Assembly (NCBI RefSeq): GCF_028679125.1
Contig: NZ_JAJRCG010000003.1
Location: forward strand, 1-64,000
Source: Methanoregula sp.
Lineage (GTDB): Archaea; Halobacteriota; Methanomicrobia; Methanomicrobiales; Methanospirillaceae
DNA: 64,000 nt
Reading direction: 5' to 3'
In this document: piece by piece, positions 43,939 through 53,800 of the stretch
How the letters are laid out: each line of letters starts with the position of its first letter
Position numbering within the stretch: the first letter of the stretch is position 1
Notes under the pieces: generated by a model
The model's input: only the letters and a program-made list of their open reading frames with translations
Told to the model about the DNA's origin: nothing
The model's database searches: none
Position numbers and translations under genes: made by a program

Positions 43939-44531
43939 CTATTATCCCCATGACGCCGATGCGATTGTATTATTTTTTCCTGTGAATATGATATCTGATG
44001 GATCTATCATTTTAGTAATGAATTGTTGATTTTGGCAGATATAATAGTATTATCAAAAATGCCTCAGGATCAACTCAAAAAACTGGTAGAAAATAAGAAG
44101 TGTCTACCGGATTGATGTCTTCGTAACCTGTTGAAAAAATGTGCTCTGTAGAAATCATTTCGAAATGCTAACGCTCCCGGGCTTACGTTGCATATATTGG
44201 CGGGGGTCGGGCGGTGTACTTCCAGTGCGAACAAACCGATGTAATTCAGGTAAGTACTATCGGGAATTTTCCCCCGGATCTGTTGGTCACGGACGACAAA
44301 GTATCAAAGTACACCGCCAGACCCCCCCAAGGCCCTCCCATTTCCGTGCCGGATTCGTGCAGGTTTATAGGATGAATGAAGGGATTGTCCAGGCACCATG
44401 GGGGAGGGGGGGGGTCGCATGGTGTACAAACAGGGGGAGTGAGGATTGTTATTTCAAAAAAGGTTTTCTACAGAGCAAAAAAATGAAAGCCCTGTCGGGG
44501 TCATAAACCTCCCGCTCATATCCCCCCGTAT
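43939..44531. other. Intergenic region carrying the MITE-like element
   Basis: About 590 bases between the surface protein and lon. Most of it is the MITE-like element at 44142-44477. No gene is supported; open frames cross G- and C-runs. Confidence 0.6.
44142..44477. mobile_element. MITE-like element, 336 bp
   Basis: Thirteen-base terminal inverted repeats, TGCTCTGTAGAAA (44142-44154) and TTTCTACAGAGCA (44465-44477), are flanked directly by the 8-base duplication AAAAAATG (44134-44141 and 44478-44485). The interior has an inverted G/C-rich pair (GGGGTCGGGCGGTGTACTT-like at about 44203 and its partial complement near 44305) and no transposase frame. A solo end occurs at 41653. Probably mobilised by a transposase encoded elsewhere. 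Confidence 0.7.
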
Positions 44532-46934
44532 TCAGGCATTCTGCACCGGGACAAAACTATTCCCGGTATGCATGACAACAGAGCGGGGCATCTCTATCCC
44601 GAGTGCCTCTTTCAGGACTTCCTCAACGGTCTCCACCGGCATGAACACCAGTTCATCCCTGACATCCTGGGGCACGTCCTGCAGGTCCCGCTCGTTCTCT
44701 TTAGGCAGGATGATCATTCTGATTCCCGCCCGGTGAGCGGCAAGGATCTTCTCCTTGATCCCGCCAACCGGCAGTACGCCGCCACTGAGGGTGATCTCGC
44801 CGGTCATCGCAAGGTCCGAAGCAACGGTCTTCCCGGTGATCAGGGAGGCAAGGGCGGTGAACAGAGTCACGCCTGCTGAAGGCCCGTCCTTGGGAGTTGC
44901 GCCGGAAGGTACATGAACGTGGATGTCGCTTGTCATGAAGTTGAACCCGTTCTCCATGGTTGCAAGCCGGGACCGGATGAGAGAGAGTGAGATCGTTGCA
45001 GACTCCTTCATCACGTCCCCAAGCTGGCCGGTCAGCGTGAGTTTCCCGGTCCCGGGCATGAATGTCCCCTCGATAAAGAGGATCTCTCCCCCGACCGGGG
45101 TCCATGCAAGACCGGTAACAACGCCGGGAACCGGTTCCTTCCGTACCACTTCCTGTCGGATCAATTCCTTTCCGAGCACGTCCTGAAGATTTTTCGTTGA
45201 CACGACAAACGGAAGTTCGGCAGTTCCCGAGACGATCTTCTCGGATACGTGGCGTGCAGTCTTGGCAAGTTGTTTCTTGAGCCACCGGACACCGGCTTCG
45301 CGGGTGTACTTCTCGATGAGCACCTTCAGTGCCTCGTCCTCAAACCGGAGTTTGTCAGAATCGAGCCCGTGCTCTTTGAGGATCTCGGGTATGAGGTGAT
45401 CTTTCGCTATCGCGAACTTCTCGTTCTTCGTGTAGCCCGAGATCTCGATCAGTTCCAGCCGGTCGAGCAGCGGGGCCGGGATGGTTGCAAGGGAGTTCGC
45501 GGTGGCGATGAAGAGCACATCGGAGAGGTCATAAGGGACCTCAAGGTAGTGGTCCGAGAACGTGTTGTTCTGTTCCGGGTCGAGCACCTCAAGGAGGGCG
45601 CTTGCCGGGTCCCCGGCATACGAAGTGGCCAGCTTGTCGATCTCGTCGAGGATGAAGACCGGGTTCTTGGTGCCGGCTTTCTGCATGCCCTGGATGATAC
45701 GCCCGGGAAGGGCGCCGACATAGGTTCTCCGGTGCCCCCGGATCTCGGCCTCGTCATGGACACCGCCAAGGCTGATCCTGACATACTTACGGCCGAGCGC
45801 CTCGGCAATACTTTTGCCCAGGCTGGTCTTGCCGGTGCCGGGCGGGCCGGCAAAGAGGAGGATCGAACCCTGTTTCTCCTGCCGGAGTTTCATGACCGCG
45901 AGGTGCTGGATGATCCGCTCCTTGACCTTCTCAAGGCCATTGTGGTTACTCTCAAGCACCCGTCGGGCTTCCGCAATGTCGATGTTCTTCTTCTCTCCGG
46001 TTGTCCACGGGAGGTCGAGCATGAGATCGAGATAGTTCCGGATCACGGAGCTCTCATGGTTCTGGCTGCCTCCGGTCTCGAGCTTTTTTACTTCTGCCAG
46101 TGCCTTCTTCCTGACCTCGTCCGGCATCGCGGACTGCCCGATCCGTTCCCGGTAGCCCATGTCGCCGGGAGTTCCCGAACTCTCGTCAAGCTCTTCCTGG
46201 ATCACCCGGAGCTGCTCGCGCAGTATTGCCTCACGGTTCGATTTGCTCACCTTGTCGGAGACCTTCTTTGCCATCTCGATCCGGATGCTGATGTTCTCCC
46301 GTACTTTGATGAGGAGTGCGAGGAACGTGATGTACCGCTGCCGGACCGAGACGATCTCAAGGAGCGACTGCTTCTCTTCCAGGGTAACCGGCAGGAACGG
46401 CATGACAAAGCCCGCAATCTCGTCAATGGAGATCATCCGGTCGATCGGGCCGGTGAACTGTTCCGAACCATTGAAGCGGCTGCTGATCTCGTGGATGGTG
46501 AGTTTGATGTCCGAGAGAATCCGGCTCTGTAAGTCGGAGTCAAGATCCTGCACATCCGGGACCGGCTCATACGTTGCATAGAACCGGTCGTCTTTTTCGA
46601 ATACCTCGATGGTCTTTGCCCGCCCGGTAACCTGCGCACAGACAAGGTACCCGTTATCAATCGGCTCCACATGGTGGATCCGGAACAGGTTGCCAATCCG
46701 GTACAGCGACTCTGCGGTCAGTTCCGCTGGCCTGGTACCGCTTTTCACCGTGATGCCGATAGCGTGCACTGCATCTTCGTTCTCATTCTCCATCGCGGCA
46801 AGGAGAAGATCTCCCGTGGCCTGGTCAACCGGGAATTTTGTCCGGCTGTCCGGGAACACGACAATCTCAAAGAGGGGTATAACGATCTTTTCTGCGGTAA
46901 TTTCTGTGGTACTCTCAGTTTTTTCGGGTTGCAT
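44532..46934 (-). CDS. lon: ATP-dependent protease LonA (soluble bacterial type)
   Basis: About 800 residues: N-terminal LON substrate domain ([20 protein letters not shown], about 15-205), helical linker, AAA+ module with Walker [14 protein letters not shown] and Walker B FILDEID, and the Ser-Lys protease with PKDGPSAGV (catalytic Ser) and [10 protein letters not shown] (Lys). No membrane helices interrupt the AAA+ domain, unlike the membrane-bound LonB usual in archaea. ATG 46934 has GAGGC five bases upstream; ATG 46949 has no such site. MarR and a palindrome lie directly upstream. Confidence 0.93.
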   Translation of the reverse strand: MQPEKTESTTEITAEKIVIPLFEIVVFPDSRTKFPVDQATGDLLLAAMENENEDAVHAIGITVKSGTRPAELTAESLYRIGNLFRIHHVEPIDNGYLVCAQVTGRAKTIEVFEKDDRFYATYEPVPDVQDLDSDLQSRILSDIKLTIHEISSRFNGSEQFTGPIDRMISIDEIAGFVMPFLPVTLEEKQSLLEIVSVRQRYITFLALLIKVRENISIRIEMAKKVSDKVSKSNREAILREQLRVIQEELDESSGTPGDMGYRERIGQSAMPDEVRKKALAEVKKLETGGSQNHESSVIRNYLDLMLDLPWTTGEKKNIDIAEARRVLESNHNGLEKVKERIIQHLAVMKLRQEKQGSILLFAGPPGTGKTSLGKSIAEALGRKYVRISLGGVHDEAEIRGHRRTYVGALPGRIIQGMQKAGTKNPVFILDEIDKLATSYAGDPASALLEVLDPEQNNTFSDHYLEVPYDLSDVLFIATANSLATIPAPLLDRLELIEISGYTKNEKFAIAKDHLIPEILKEHGLDSDKLRFEDEALKVLIEKYTREAGVRWLKKQLAKTARHVSEKIVSGTAELPFVVSTKNLQDVLGKELIRQEVVRKEPVPGVVTGLAWTPVGGEILFIEGTFMPGTGKLTLTGQLGDVMKESATISLSLIRSRLATMENGFNFMTSDIHVHVPSGATPKDGPSAGVTLFTALASLITGKTVASDLAMTGEITLSGGVLPVGGIKEKILAAHRAGIRMIILPKENERDLQDVPQDVRDELVFMPVETVEEVLKEALGIEMPRSVVMHTGNSFVPVQNA

Positions 46935-46949
46935 GGTTGCCTCAATCAT

Positions 46950-46972
46950 TTAGTTCGAATTTACCTAACTAA
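46950..46972. promoter_or_regulatory. Putative MarR operator upstream of lon
   Basis: TTAGTT and AACTAA are inverted and contain TTACCTAA between them; the overall form TTAGTT-N6-TACCTAA-YTA is shared with the site upstream of marR (47424). It covers the 15 bases before the lon leader, so binding would block lon. Confidence 0.6.
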
Positions 46973-46989
46973 AGTCCGGGACAAAAAAA

Positions 46990-47409
46990 TTACCTGACTT
47001 TCTCCAGGATCTCCACCAGGAGTTCCTGCTCGTGTTCATCCAGCGAGTTCATCATCCGTTCAATCATCCTGCGCAGGGAGGCCTGTTCGGCCTGTGCGAT
47101 CATTCTCCCTTTTTCAGTCAGGCGGATATAGAGAATCCGGCCGTCATCGGGACATTGTTCGCGGTATACGCACTCCATCCGTGCGCATTTGTTGATCATT
47201 TCCGTGATCGTGGGCTTGGAGTTCTTCGTGATCTCCGCGAGACGGCTGAACGTGACATCCCCCTCCTCATTGATGACTTTGAGGTAGGCGATCTGTTTCA
47301 CCGTCATGTCGGAGAGCCCGCATTCAGAGAAGATCGAGCAGGAGCATTCGTTCCTGATCCTGACCAGGCGGTCCAATGCTTCGAACAGGTGTTCTTCTCG
47401 TTTTGTCAT
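46990..47409 (-). CDS. MarR-family transcriptional regulator
   Basis: A 139-residue winged-helix dimeric repressor. The DNA-binding part is MTVKQIAYLKVINEEGDVTFSRLAEITKNSKPTITEMINKC followed by the wing ECPDDGRILYIRLTEKG. A Cys-rich patch NECSCSIFSECGLSD near the N-terminus could sense oxidants or metals. It is encoded 40 bases upstream of lon on the same strand; similar operators lie upstream of both genes. Confidence 0.85.
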   Translation of the reverse strand: MTKREEHLFEALDRLVRIRNECSCSIFSECGLSDMTVKQIAYLKVINEEGDVTFSRLAEITKNSKPTITEMINKCARMECVYREQCPDDGRILYIRLTEKGRMIAQAEQASLRRMIERMMNSLDEHEQELLVEILEKVR

Positions 47410-47423
47410 GCTCCGATCCTTCG

Positions 47424-47445
47424 TTAGTTAGGTCTTACCTAATTA
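47424..47445. promoter_or_regulatory. Putative MarR operator upstream of marR
   Basis: TTAGGT-CTT-ACCTAA is an inverted repeat with three central bases, extended to TTAGTT-N6-TACCTAA. It begins 15 bases upstream of the marR start. Similarity to the site before lon suggests one regulator controls both. Confidence 0.6.
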
Positions 47446-47642
47446 TAAAGATGATGGTTTAGGTATTTTTGTCCAAAACTCCACAATACTGTCCTGCGTC
47501 CGGGAGATGAGGATTGTCCTGTTCCTGTCGGGAATATCACACCTCCCCCAACCGGTCTGCCGGATTTCCCGGCCGGGGGTTCAGGTCTGCCGTGCAGCGG
47601 CAGAGTAAAAAGGGGCCGTCTATGGCATCTTACGGAACCGGT

Positions 47643-48434
47643 TCATTCGCAGACCGGGACCAGTTTTCCTTTCAGTTTTGTTTCGGGATCCAGCCGGATC
47701 ATTTCCACGACATTATTTGTCATCCCTTTCACTTTCTGGATCACGAGTGGATCGGATTTTAAGAATTCTGTGTCCGTGATCGTGTTGAACTGTGCCCCGT
47801 GTGTACGGTACGCGATGCCGAAGGGAGCCAGGATGTACCCCATCTGCTGGAAGTACAGGTAGATATCCATCGCGGTCTTGGTTGCACCGTCCTCATGCCC
47901 CGAGACCGCAATTCCCACGATTTTTCCTTCAGTAAGCCCCGGCGTTTTCAGCAGGTAGAGGTTCTGGATGCAGTTCAGCCGGTCGAGGAAATCCTTGAGC
48001 CGGGCGGACATGTTGTTCCAGTTAATGGGCGAGGCAACGATGATCGCTTTGGATGCGATCACCATCTCGTGAAATGCGGGCATATCGTCGAGCTGGTCCC
48101 TGCACGGATAGCGGCAGGCATTGTCCCGCATGCTGTAGCAGCACCAGCAGTGATTGATGGTATATTCGTTGAGATTGTACCGCCGGTAACTCACTCCCTT
48201 CTCCCGCAGGACCTCCTCTGCCAGGTCCGCCAGGTAACTGGTGTTGTTGGCCCGGTGGCTGCTGCCATTGATCAGTAGCACGTCAAACGGTTCCCTGTCA
48301 TAACGAAGCCCTTTCTTTTCGGAAACTTCGATGAATTCCCTGACGGAACCGGCACACTGCGGGCATTCTTCAGGAGGGGTCTCTCCCGGTAAGATATAGC
48401 CGCAGATCGTACACTTCCATATTTTACCGGTCAT
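47643..48434 (-). CDS. Rubredoxin-like/flavodoxin-fold NADPH-dependent FMN reductase
   Basis: About 263 residues. Residues 1-45 form a rubredoxin-type domain (WKCTICGY and PEECPQCAG); the rest is an iron-sulfur flavoprotein or FMN-reductase fold with LLINGSSHRANNTSYLADL for flavin phosphate and a cluster-like CWCCYSMRDNACRYPCRD. It probably passes electrons from rubredoxin or ferredoxin to an acceptor such as O2 or a peroxide-detoxifying partner. ATG 48434 begins just before TGKIWKC. It overlaps the upstream Cys-rich gene by 11 bases. Confidence 0.82.
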   Translation of the reverse strand: MTGKIWKCTICGYILPGETPPEECPQCAGSVREFIEVSEKKGLRYDREPFDVLLINGSSHRANNTSYLADLAEEVLREKGVSYRRYNLNEYTINHCWCCYSMRDNACRYPCRDQLDDMPAFHEMVIASKAIIVASPINWNNMSARLKDFLDRLNCIQNLYLLKTPGLTEGKIVGIAVSGHEDGATKTAMDIYLYFQQMGYILAPFGIAYRTHGAQFNTITDTEFLKSDPLVIQKVKGMTNNVVEMIRLDPETKLKGKLVPVCE

Positions 48435-48651
48435 GGGACTGCCCGGCTTCGCTTCCCCGGGTGCAGTAAAAGACATGCCGGAAATTCTCCGCTGCCTGTA
48501 CAGGGCATCCCGGGCAGAGGCATCCCTGTTCCTTCTTGATACATCCGCTCGTTCCCGGTTCTGCCATGCAGAATGCAATCTCCTCTTTGCAGTCAACAAA
48601 ACTCGGGCACATCCTGCACATGCAGAGCGTGATTCCTTTTTTCTTATCCAT
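48424..48651 (-). CDS. Small Cys-rich protein (DUF2769)
   Basis: A 75-residue protein with eleven cysteines: CMCRMCPSFVDC, FCM, GCIKKEQGCLCPGCP, FYC. This matches the DUF2769 family of methanogens, thought to bind metals. The stop lies inside the start of the rubredoxin/flavoprotein gene, so the two are coupled and likely form a redox pair. Confidence 0.78.
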   Translation of the reverse strand: MDKKKGITLCMCRMCPSFVDCKEEIAFCMAEPGTSGCIKKEQGCLCPGCPVQAAENFRHVFYCTRGSEAGQSHDR

Positions 48652-48764
48652 GATATAGTTCTCCCGGCTGCTGATTACGTGTGTAACTACTTAAGGGGAA
48701 TGCGAATTTACAATAATTGAAAACTGGCGTTTCTTTTTTAAACCCACCCCACAATCAGGAACGT

Positions 48765-49151
48765 ATGCCATCACGTTCCCGCCTTGCATTCTGCACTGCA
48801 TGCACTATTCTTGTGCTTCTTGCCTGTATGGTTGCCGGCTGCACATCATACCCGTCTGCGCCGGTAACCGCCACACCCCCCGCGGTTACGGGGGGAGGAA
48901 ATACCATTGCGATCAAAAATTTCGCATTCGAGCCGGGCTCGCTCACCGTGAAGACCGGTACCACCGTTTCGTGGACAAACCAGGATAGTGTTTCCCACAT
49001 CATCGCTTCCGATACCGGTTCACCCGTACCGTTCTCTTCCGACTCGCTCCCGAACGGTGCCTCGTACTCATTCACGTTCACTCAGGCTGGAACGTACTCG
49101 TATCACTGTACAATTCACCCATCAATGAAAGGTACTGTCATCGTGCAGTGA
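48765..49151 (+). CDS. Cupredoxin (plastocyanin/amicyanin-like) lipoprotein
   Basis: A 128-residue exported blue-copper-type protein. A signal peptide ends at a lipobox-like MVAGC (Cys26), then a Ser/Pro/Thr linker and a cupredoxin domain from about 45. The four type-1 copper ligands are placed at His78 (SVSHII), Cys115 and His118 (YHCTIHPSM) and Met121. It should carry single electrons outside the membrane. A 73-residue membrane protein follows after 6 bases. Confidence 0.85.
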   Translation: MPSRSRLAFCTACTILVLLACMVAGCTSYPSAPVTATPPAVTGGGNTIAIKNFAFEPGSLTVKTGTTVSWTNQDSVSHIIASDTGSPVPFSSDSLPNGASYSFTFTQAGTYSYHCTIHPSMKGTVIVQ

Positions 49152-49157
49152 GAGATC

Positions 49158-49379
49158 ATGGTTTCTTCCTTCGCACACATCATGATCTCCGGTCTCCCTA
49201 TTGCTCTCTGGTTCGGCATGATCACGTTCCTTTGTCTTGTAACAGCGGCAACTCTGGGTATTCTCGTGTTGAAGGGACGCTACAACATCCCCTTCAAATG
49301 GCATATGAGGATGGCTGCGGTCACCATTTTTTTTGCAGTAATCCATGTAATACTGGTTATCCTGCAATACTTTTTTTAA
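49158..49379 (+). CDS. Small membrane protein, 73 aa, His-containing helices
   Basis: Two hydrophobic helices (about 7-37 and 50-71). Histidines lie in SSFAHIMIS, KWHMRM and AVIHVIL, which could bind heme as in cytochrome-b-like or DUF4405-like proteins, but this is only a spacing argument. It is 6 bases after the cupredoxin gene and may hand electrons to it. Confidence 0.6.
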   Translation: MVSSFAHIMISGLPIALWFGMITFLCLVTAATLGILVLKGRYNIPFKWHMRMAAVTIFFAVIHVILVILQYFF

Positions 49380-49510
49380 TCAGGATGCAGTCGTCTCATG
49401 ACCTTTTTTAGAATAATACTGTTACCGTAGCCGGTAATCTGTCGGGCTTTTTTAGAAAAAACCTGCTATCTTCGCAACATCCTTATCCTGATTCTGCATT
49501 ATCATCCATT

Positions 49511-49798
49511 ATGGCAGGAGGAACAACCACGAATATCCAGGTTATTCAATGGGGTGTCAACCTTGCGATGGGGATTATGTTTGCGATCTGTTTTATCACC
49601 GGGCTGTTGAAACTCACGCTGCTCTTACGGCTGACCGGGCTGAACATGGTTGTCTTACCCTCTGCACTGATCTCGGATCTGCACGACTGGTCAGGAATCG
49701 CCCTGGGTGTGTTGGTATGCCTGCACCTCTTCCTGAACCGGCATTGGATAATTTCCATGACTTACGATATCCTGCATGGTACTTTACGGAAAATCTGA
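49511..49798 (+). CDS. DUF4405-like membrane protein (possible heme b carrier)
   Basis: A 95-residue protein with three hydrophobic segments and the pattern LHDWSGIALGVLVCLHLFLNRHWI, in which spaced His residues on two helices are typical of DUF4405/cytochrome-b561-like heme binding. It lies between a cupredoxin unit and a sulfite-oxidase-like gene, so a transmembrane electron carrier is plausible. ATG 49511 follows a T-rich leader. Confidence 0.65.
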   Translation: MAGGTTTNIQVIQWGVNLAMGIMFAICFITGLLKLTLLLRLTGLNMVVLPSALISDLHDWSGIALGVLVCLHLFLNRHWIISMTYDILHGTLRKI

Positions 49799-49827
49799 TG
49801 TGATGGGAATCATAAATCCCGGCTGCA

Positions 49828-50523
49828 TCATCTCTCGAATATAGTTCCATTGAGGCTTCCGTTGTTTGAATATCCCCGCTGTTCCCAGTAGCCACGGTAC
49901 GTCGGATCGTCGGTCAACTCGATCTTTTCTATCCACCGGATCCACTTGTATCCCCACTTGTCTTCTGCAACCAGTTCGAACGGATAGCCCCGTTCTGCAG
50001 GGAGCGTGAGGTTATTCATCCGGTATGCCATGAGAATGTTGTTGTTCATCAGATAATCGAGCGGGAATGATGTCGTATATCCATCATGGGCAGTGAAGAT
50101 CACGGTGTTTGCCCGGGGATCAATTCCTGCATCCGCGATCATATCCCGCACCAGAACCCCCTCCCACAGGAGTGTCACATCCCAGCCTTCAACACAGTAA
50201 AGCGTGGTCACCTTGGAATAATGGGGAAATACGGACAGTACTTCATCGTATGTATAAACCCGGGTTTCATTCGTCAGCCCCGTAACGGTAAGCCGGTAGT
50301 CAGCTATATTGATGTATTGCGGGCCCCGGATGGAATTCTCGTGAAAATCATTGATTGAAGAGAGATCTCTGCCCTGGTATGATCTCACTTCGACGTCCGG
50401 AAGCGGAACCGGGCCATCGGAGGTGCTGCTGGTGACATTTCCCGGTAACTTCATGAGAATAAAGATACCAGCAAACAGAACGACAGCAGCCAGAGAAATA
50501 ATCACTATTGTCTGGGATTTCAT
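49828..50523 (-). CDS. Molybdopterin-dependent oxidoreductase (sulfite-oxidase/YedY-like), exported
   Basis: A 231-residue protein. An N-terminal helix (8-24) anchors or exports it. The rest is an oxidoreductase molybdopterin-binding domain (DYRLTVTGLTNETRVYTYDEVLSVFP), with the Mo-ligand Cys110 in TTLYCVEGWDV and DGYTTSFPLDYL and GYPFELVAEDKWGYKWIRWIEKIEL further on. It is convergent with the DUF4405-like gene. Substrate is unknown; methionine-sulfoxide or sulfite-like activity are family possibilities. Confidence 0.82.
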   Translation of the reverse strand: MKSQTIVIISLAAVVLFAGIFILMKLPGNVTSSTSDGPVPLPDVEVRSYQGRDLSSINDFHENSIRGPQYINIADYRLTVTGLTNETRVYTYDEVLSVFPHYSKVTTLYCVEGWDVTLLWEGVLVRDMIADAGIDPRANTVIFTAHDGYTTSFPLDYLMNNNILMAYRMNNLTLPAERGYPFELVAEDKWGYKWIRWIEKIELTDDPTYRGYWEQRGYSNNGSLNGTIFER

Positions 50524-50891
50524 GAACGCATCACCGCAAGCGGGGCGATTATTGTCAATTGTCTGCCCGCTGGTAATTTTTCATCGGCAATGATGATTCA
50601 TAAGCCCATGGATTGTTTTCAAAATATAGAACAATAAAACCCCTCGTCGCTGCATTGGTCTCCGCTTTTTTTGGCCATACCTTATCATGATCCACAGTAA
50701 CCGGGAGTCTGGTCTCTGCCCGGAGCCTTACACGTTCCTGAATCAGGATCGTTTCAAAATCTGTAATATGACGGAATCCTTTTTAAGTTCCCAAAAAAGG
50801 TTTATTAATTATAATTCAGGAATCGCATCATCGGGTACTGCGGTCGCTGCGGTACATGTTTTTTCCCATAGTATAGAGGCGAAGCAGACAG

Positions 50892-53800
50892 ATGAAAAAA
50901 GAGAGCCGTAAAGAGATAAAAACGGATCTCCCGGATCCTAACCACTATCTTGAAAGCCTGCTTGACCATGCCCATGCTCCCATAGTGATCTGGGACCACC
51001 AGTGCAGAATACTCCGGTTCAATCCTGCGTTCGAACGGCTCACGGGCCTGAACGCGCAGGATGTCATCGGACAGACTCCAGAAATCCTGTTCCCGGAAAA
51101 ATACCGCAGCAGAGCAATGGACCTGATACGATCGACAACCGCCGGGGAACGATGGAAGGGTGTGGAAATTCCCATTCTCCAGAAAAACGGGGATGTCCGG
51201 ATCATCCTGTGGAACTCAGCACCGCTCTGTGAAAAAAATAGTACAGCGGGTTTTTCAACCATGGCCCAGGGCCTGGACATCACGGATCGTGTGAGTGCAG
51301 AAGAATATCGCGGACTGCTCCACGCCGAAATGGAGAACCAGGTACGGGACAGGACAATGGAGCTGAAAAGTGCCGTTGAATCCATCGGCACCGAACGGCA
51401 CCGGCTCTTTGATGTCCTCGAGACGCTCCCGGTCTATGTCTGCCTGCTCGACGAGGATTACCATATGCCGTTTGCCAACCGGTGTTTCCGCGAATCGTTT
51501 GGCGAATCGAAAGGGCGCCGGTGTTACGATGCCCTCTTCTCCCGCAGCGAACCCTGCAAGAGCTGTGAGACATACAAAGTCCTGAAGACCGGTGCGCCCC
51601 ATCACTGGTTCTGGAACGGCCCGAATGGCAGGGACTATGATGTCTATGACTTCCCGTTCACCGATGCAGACGGATCATTTATGATCCTTGAGATGGGGAT
51701 CGATATCACAGAACGGAAAAAAGCCGAGGAAGAACGGGCAGCCCTTGCATCCATTGTCGATCATTCTGATGATGCAATCATCGGAAAATCCCTGGATGGT
51801 ATCATCAGGAGCTGGAACAGCGGTGCTGAGAAAATTTATGGTTATTCTGCACAGGAGGCAGTCGGCAGGCATATATCGATGCTTGTGCCTCCCGATGAGA
51901 GTGATGACCTGGAATTTATCCTGGGCCAGATCCGGGACGGCAAGCCGGTCTTCCAGTATGATACGGTCAGGATGCGCAAAGACGGGGTATGGATTCAGGT
52001 CGCGCTTACCATCTCTCCCATCAAAGACCGGAACGGAACCCTGATCGGCGCATCTACGATCGCCAGGAATATCACGGAACGAAAGAAATCTGAAGATGCA
52101 CTGGCAAAGGCAAATGCCTATAACCGGAGCCTGATAGAGGCAAGCCTTGATCCGCTCGTTACCATTGCCCCGGATGGTAAGATTAGTGACGTCAACGAGG
52201 CTACGATCCGGATCACCGGTTTCTCCCGGAATGAACTGATCGGGACTGATTTTTCGAACTACTTCACTGAACCCGCGAAAGCAAAGACCGGTTATGTGAA
52301 TGCGTTCCGGGATGGTTCGGTAACCGATTATGCATTGGAGATCCGTCACCGGAACGGGCAGGTAACCCCGGTCCTCTATAATGCAACGGTGTACCGGAAC
52401 GGTTTCGGGGAGGTTATCGGTGTCTTTGCCTCTGCCCGGGACATCACCGAACGGAAAAAAGCCGAAGATGCCCTCGCGAAGGCGAATGCCTATAACCGTA
52501 GCCTGATAGAAGCGAACCTTGACCCGCTTGTCACGATTGCTCCTGATGGTACGATCAGTGACGTCAACGAAGCCACGATCCGGGTCACCGGCTTCTCCCG
52601 GGAGGAATTGATAGGAACCGACTTCTCGAATTATTTCACCGAACCTGCGAAAGCAGAGGCAGGGTACGGGAAGGCATTCCGTGACGGGGCGGTGACCGAT
52701 TACGAACTGGAGATCCGGCACCGGAACGGGCGGGTGACCCCGGTCCTTTATAACGCGAGCGTGTTCCGGGATGCCCTCGGAAATATCACCGGTGTCTTTG
52801 CCTCTGCCCGGGACATCACCGATCGGAAGAACGCCGAAACAGAACTCCGTAAAGCGCACGATCTCCTTGAGCAGCGGGTGAAGGAGCGGACCGCAGAACT
52901 GGTGCAGTCCAATGCCCAGCTCAAAGAAGAGATCTCCCAGCGCAGGATTGCAGAATCCCTGGTGAAAAAAACCGTTTCCGAACTGCATGCTGCCATTGAA
53001 TCAACAGCGGACGGGATTTATGTCGTTGACCGGGCAGGCAGGATCATCCGGTATAACCAGAATTTTGCATCCATGTGGAAGATTCCAGATGAACTGCTGC
53101 AAAGCGGTGATGATCGCAGGATGTCAGAATACCTGAGCACGCTCGTAAAAAAACCGGTGGCGTTCAGGGAGAACGATGACCATCTTCCCCCCAAGGATCG
53201 TGAGACCTATGACATGCTGGAACTTAAGGATGGCCGGGTTTTTGAGCGGTATACAAAACCCCAGAAGATGGAGTCGGCCATTATCGGACGGGTTCTGAGT
53301 TACCGGGATGTCACCGATCGCCGTCATGCCGAGGACAAACTCCGTGCCTCACTCCAGGAAAAGGAGATCCTGATCCGTGAGATCCACCACCGGGTCAAGA
53401 ACAACCTCCAGATCATCTCGGGACTGCTCGACATGACCCGGATGAGGACGAAGGATACGGCAACAACCGAGATCCTGACCGATATGATGATGAAGATCAA
53501 GACCATGGCACAGATCCACACACGGCTGTACGAGAGCAAACAGGTCGATAAGATCAATATGGGCGACCAGATCCGTGACCAGGTGGCCGATCTCTCCAGC
53601 ATTTACGGGAGATCCGGCCCGGAGATCACCTGCCAGGTGAATGCGGAGGAACTCAATCTGTCGGTCGACCAGGCTATTCCCTGTGCACTCGTCGTCAATG
53701 AAGCCCTGTCCAATTCCTTCAAACATGCATTCAAAGGGCGCAGGCAGGGAACCATTATGGTCTCTGCGCGACTCGACAAAGGAAGGATCAATATCCGCAT

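Noticed and set aside
44141-44506. 121-residue frame spanning the MITE-like element
   Set aside because: Crosses both terminal repeats and G-runs; codon pattern is not gene-like and it holds no transposase motif.
45249-46532. Long plus-strand frame opposite lon
   Set aside because: Antisense shadow of lon; no independent motif.
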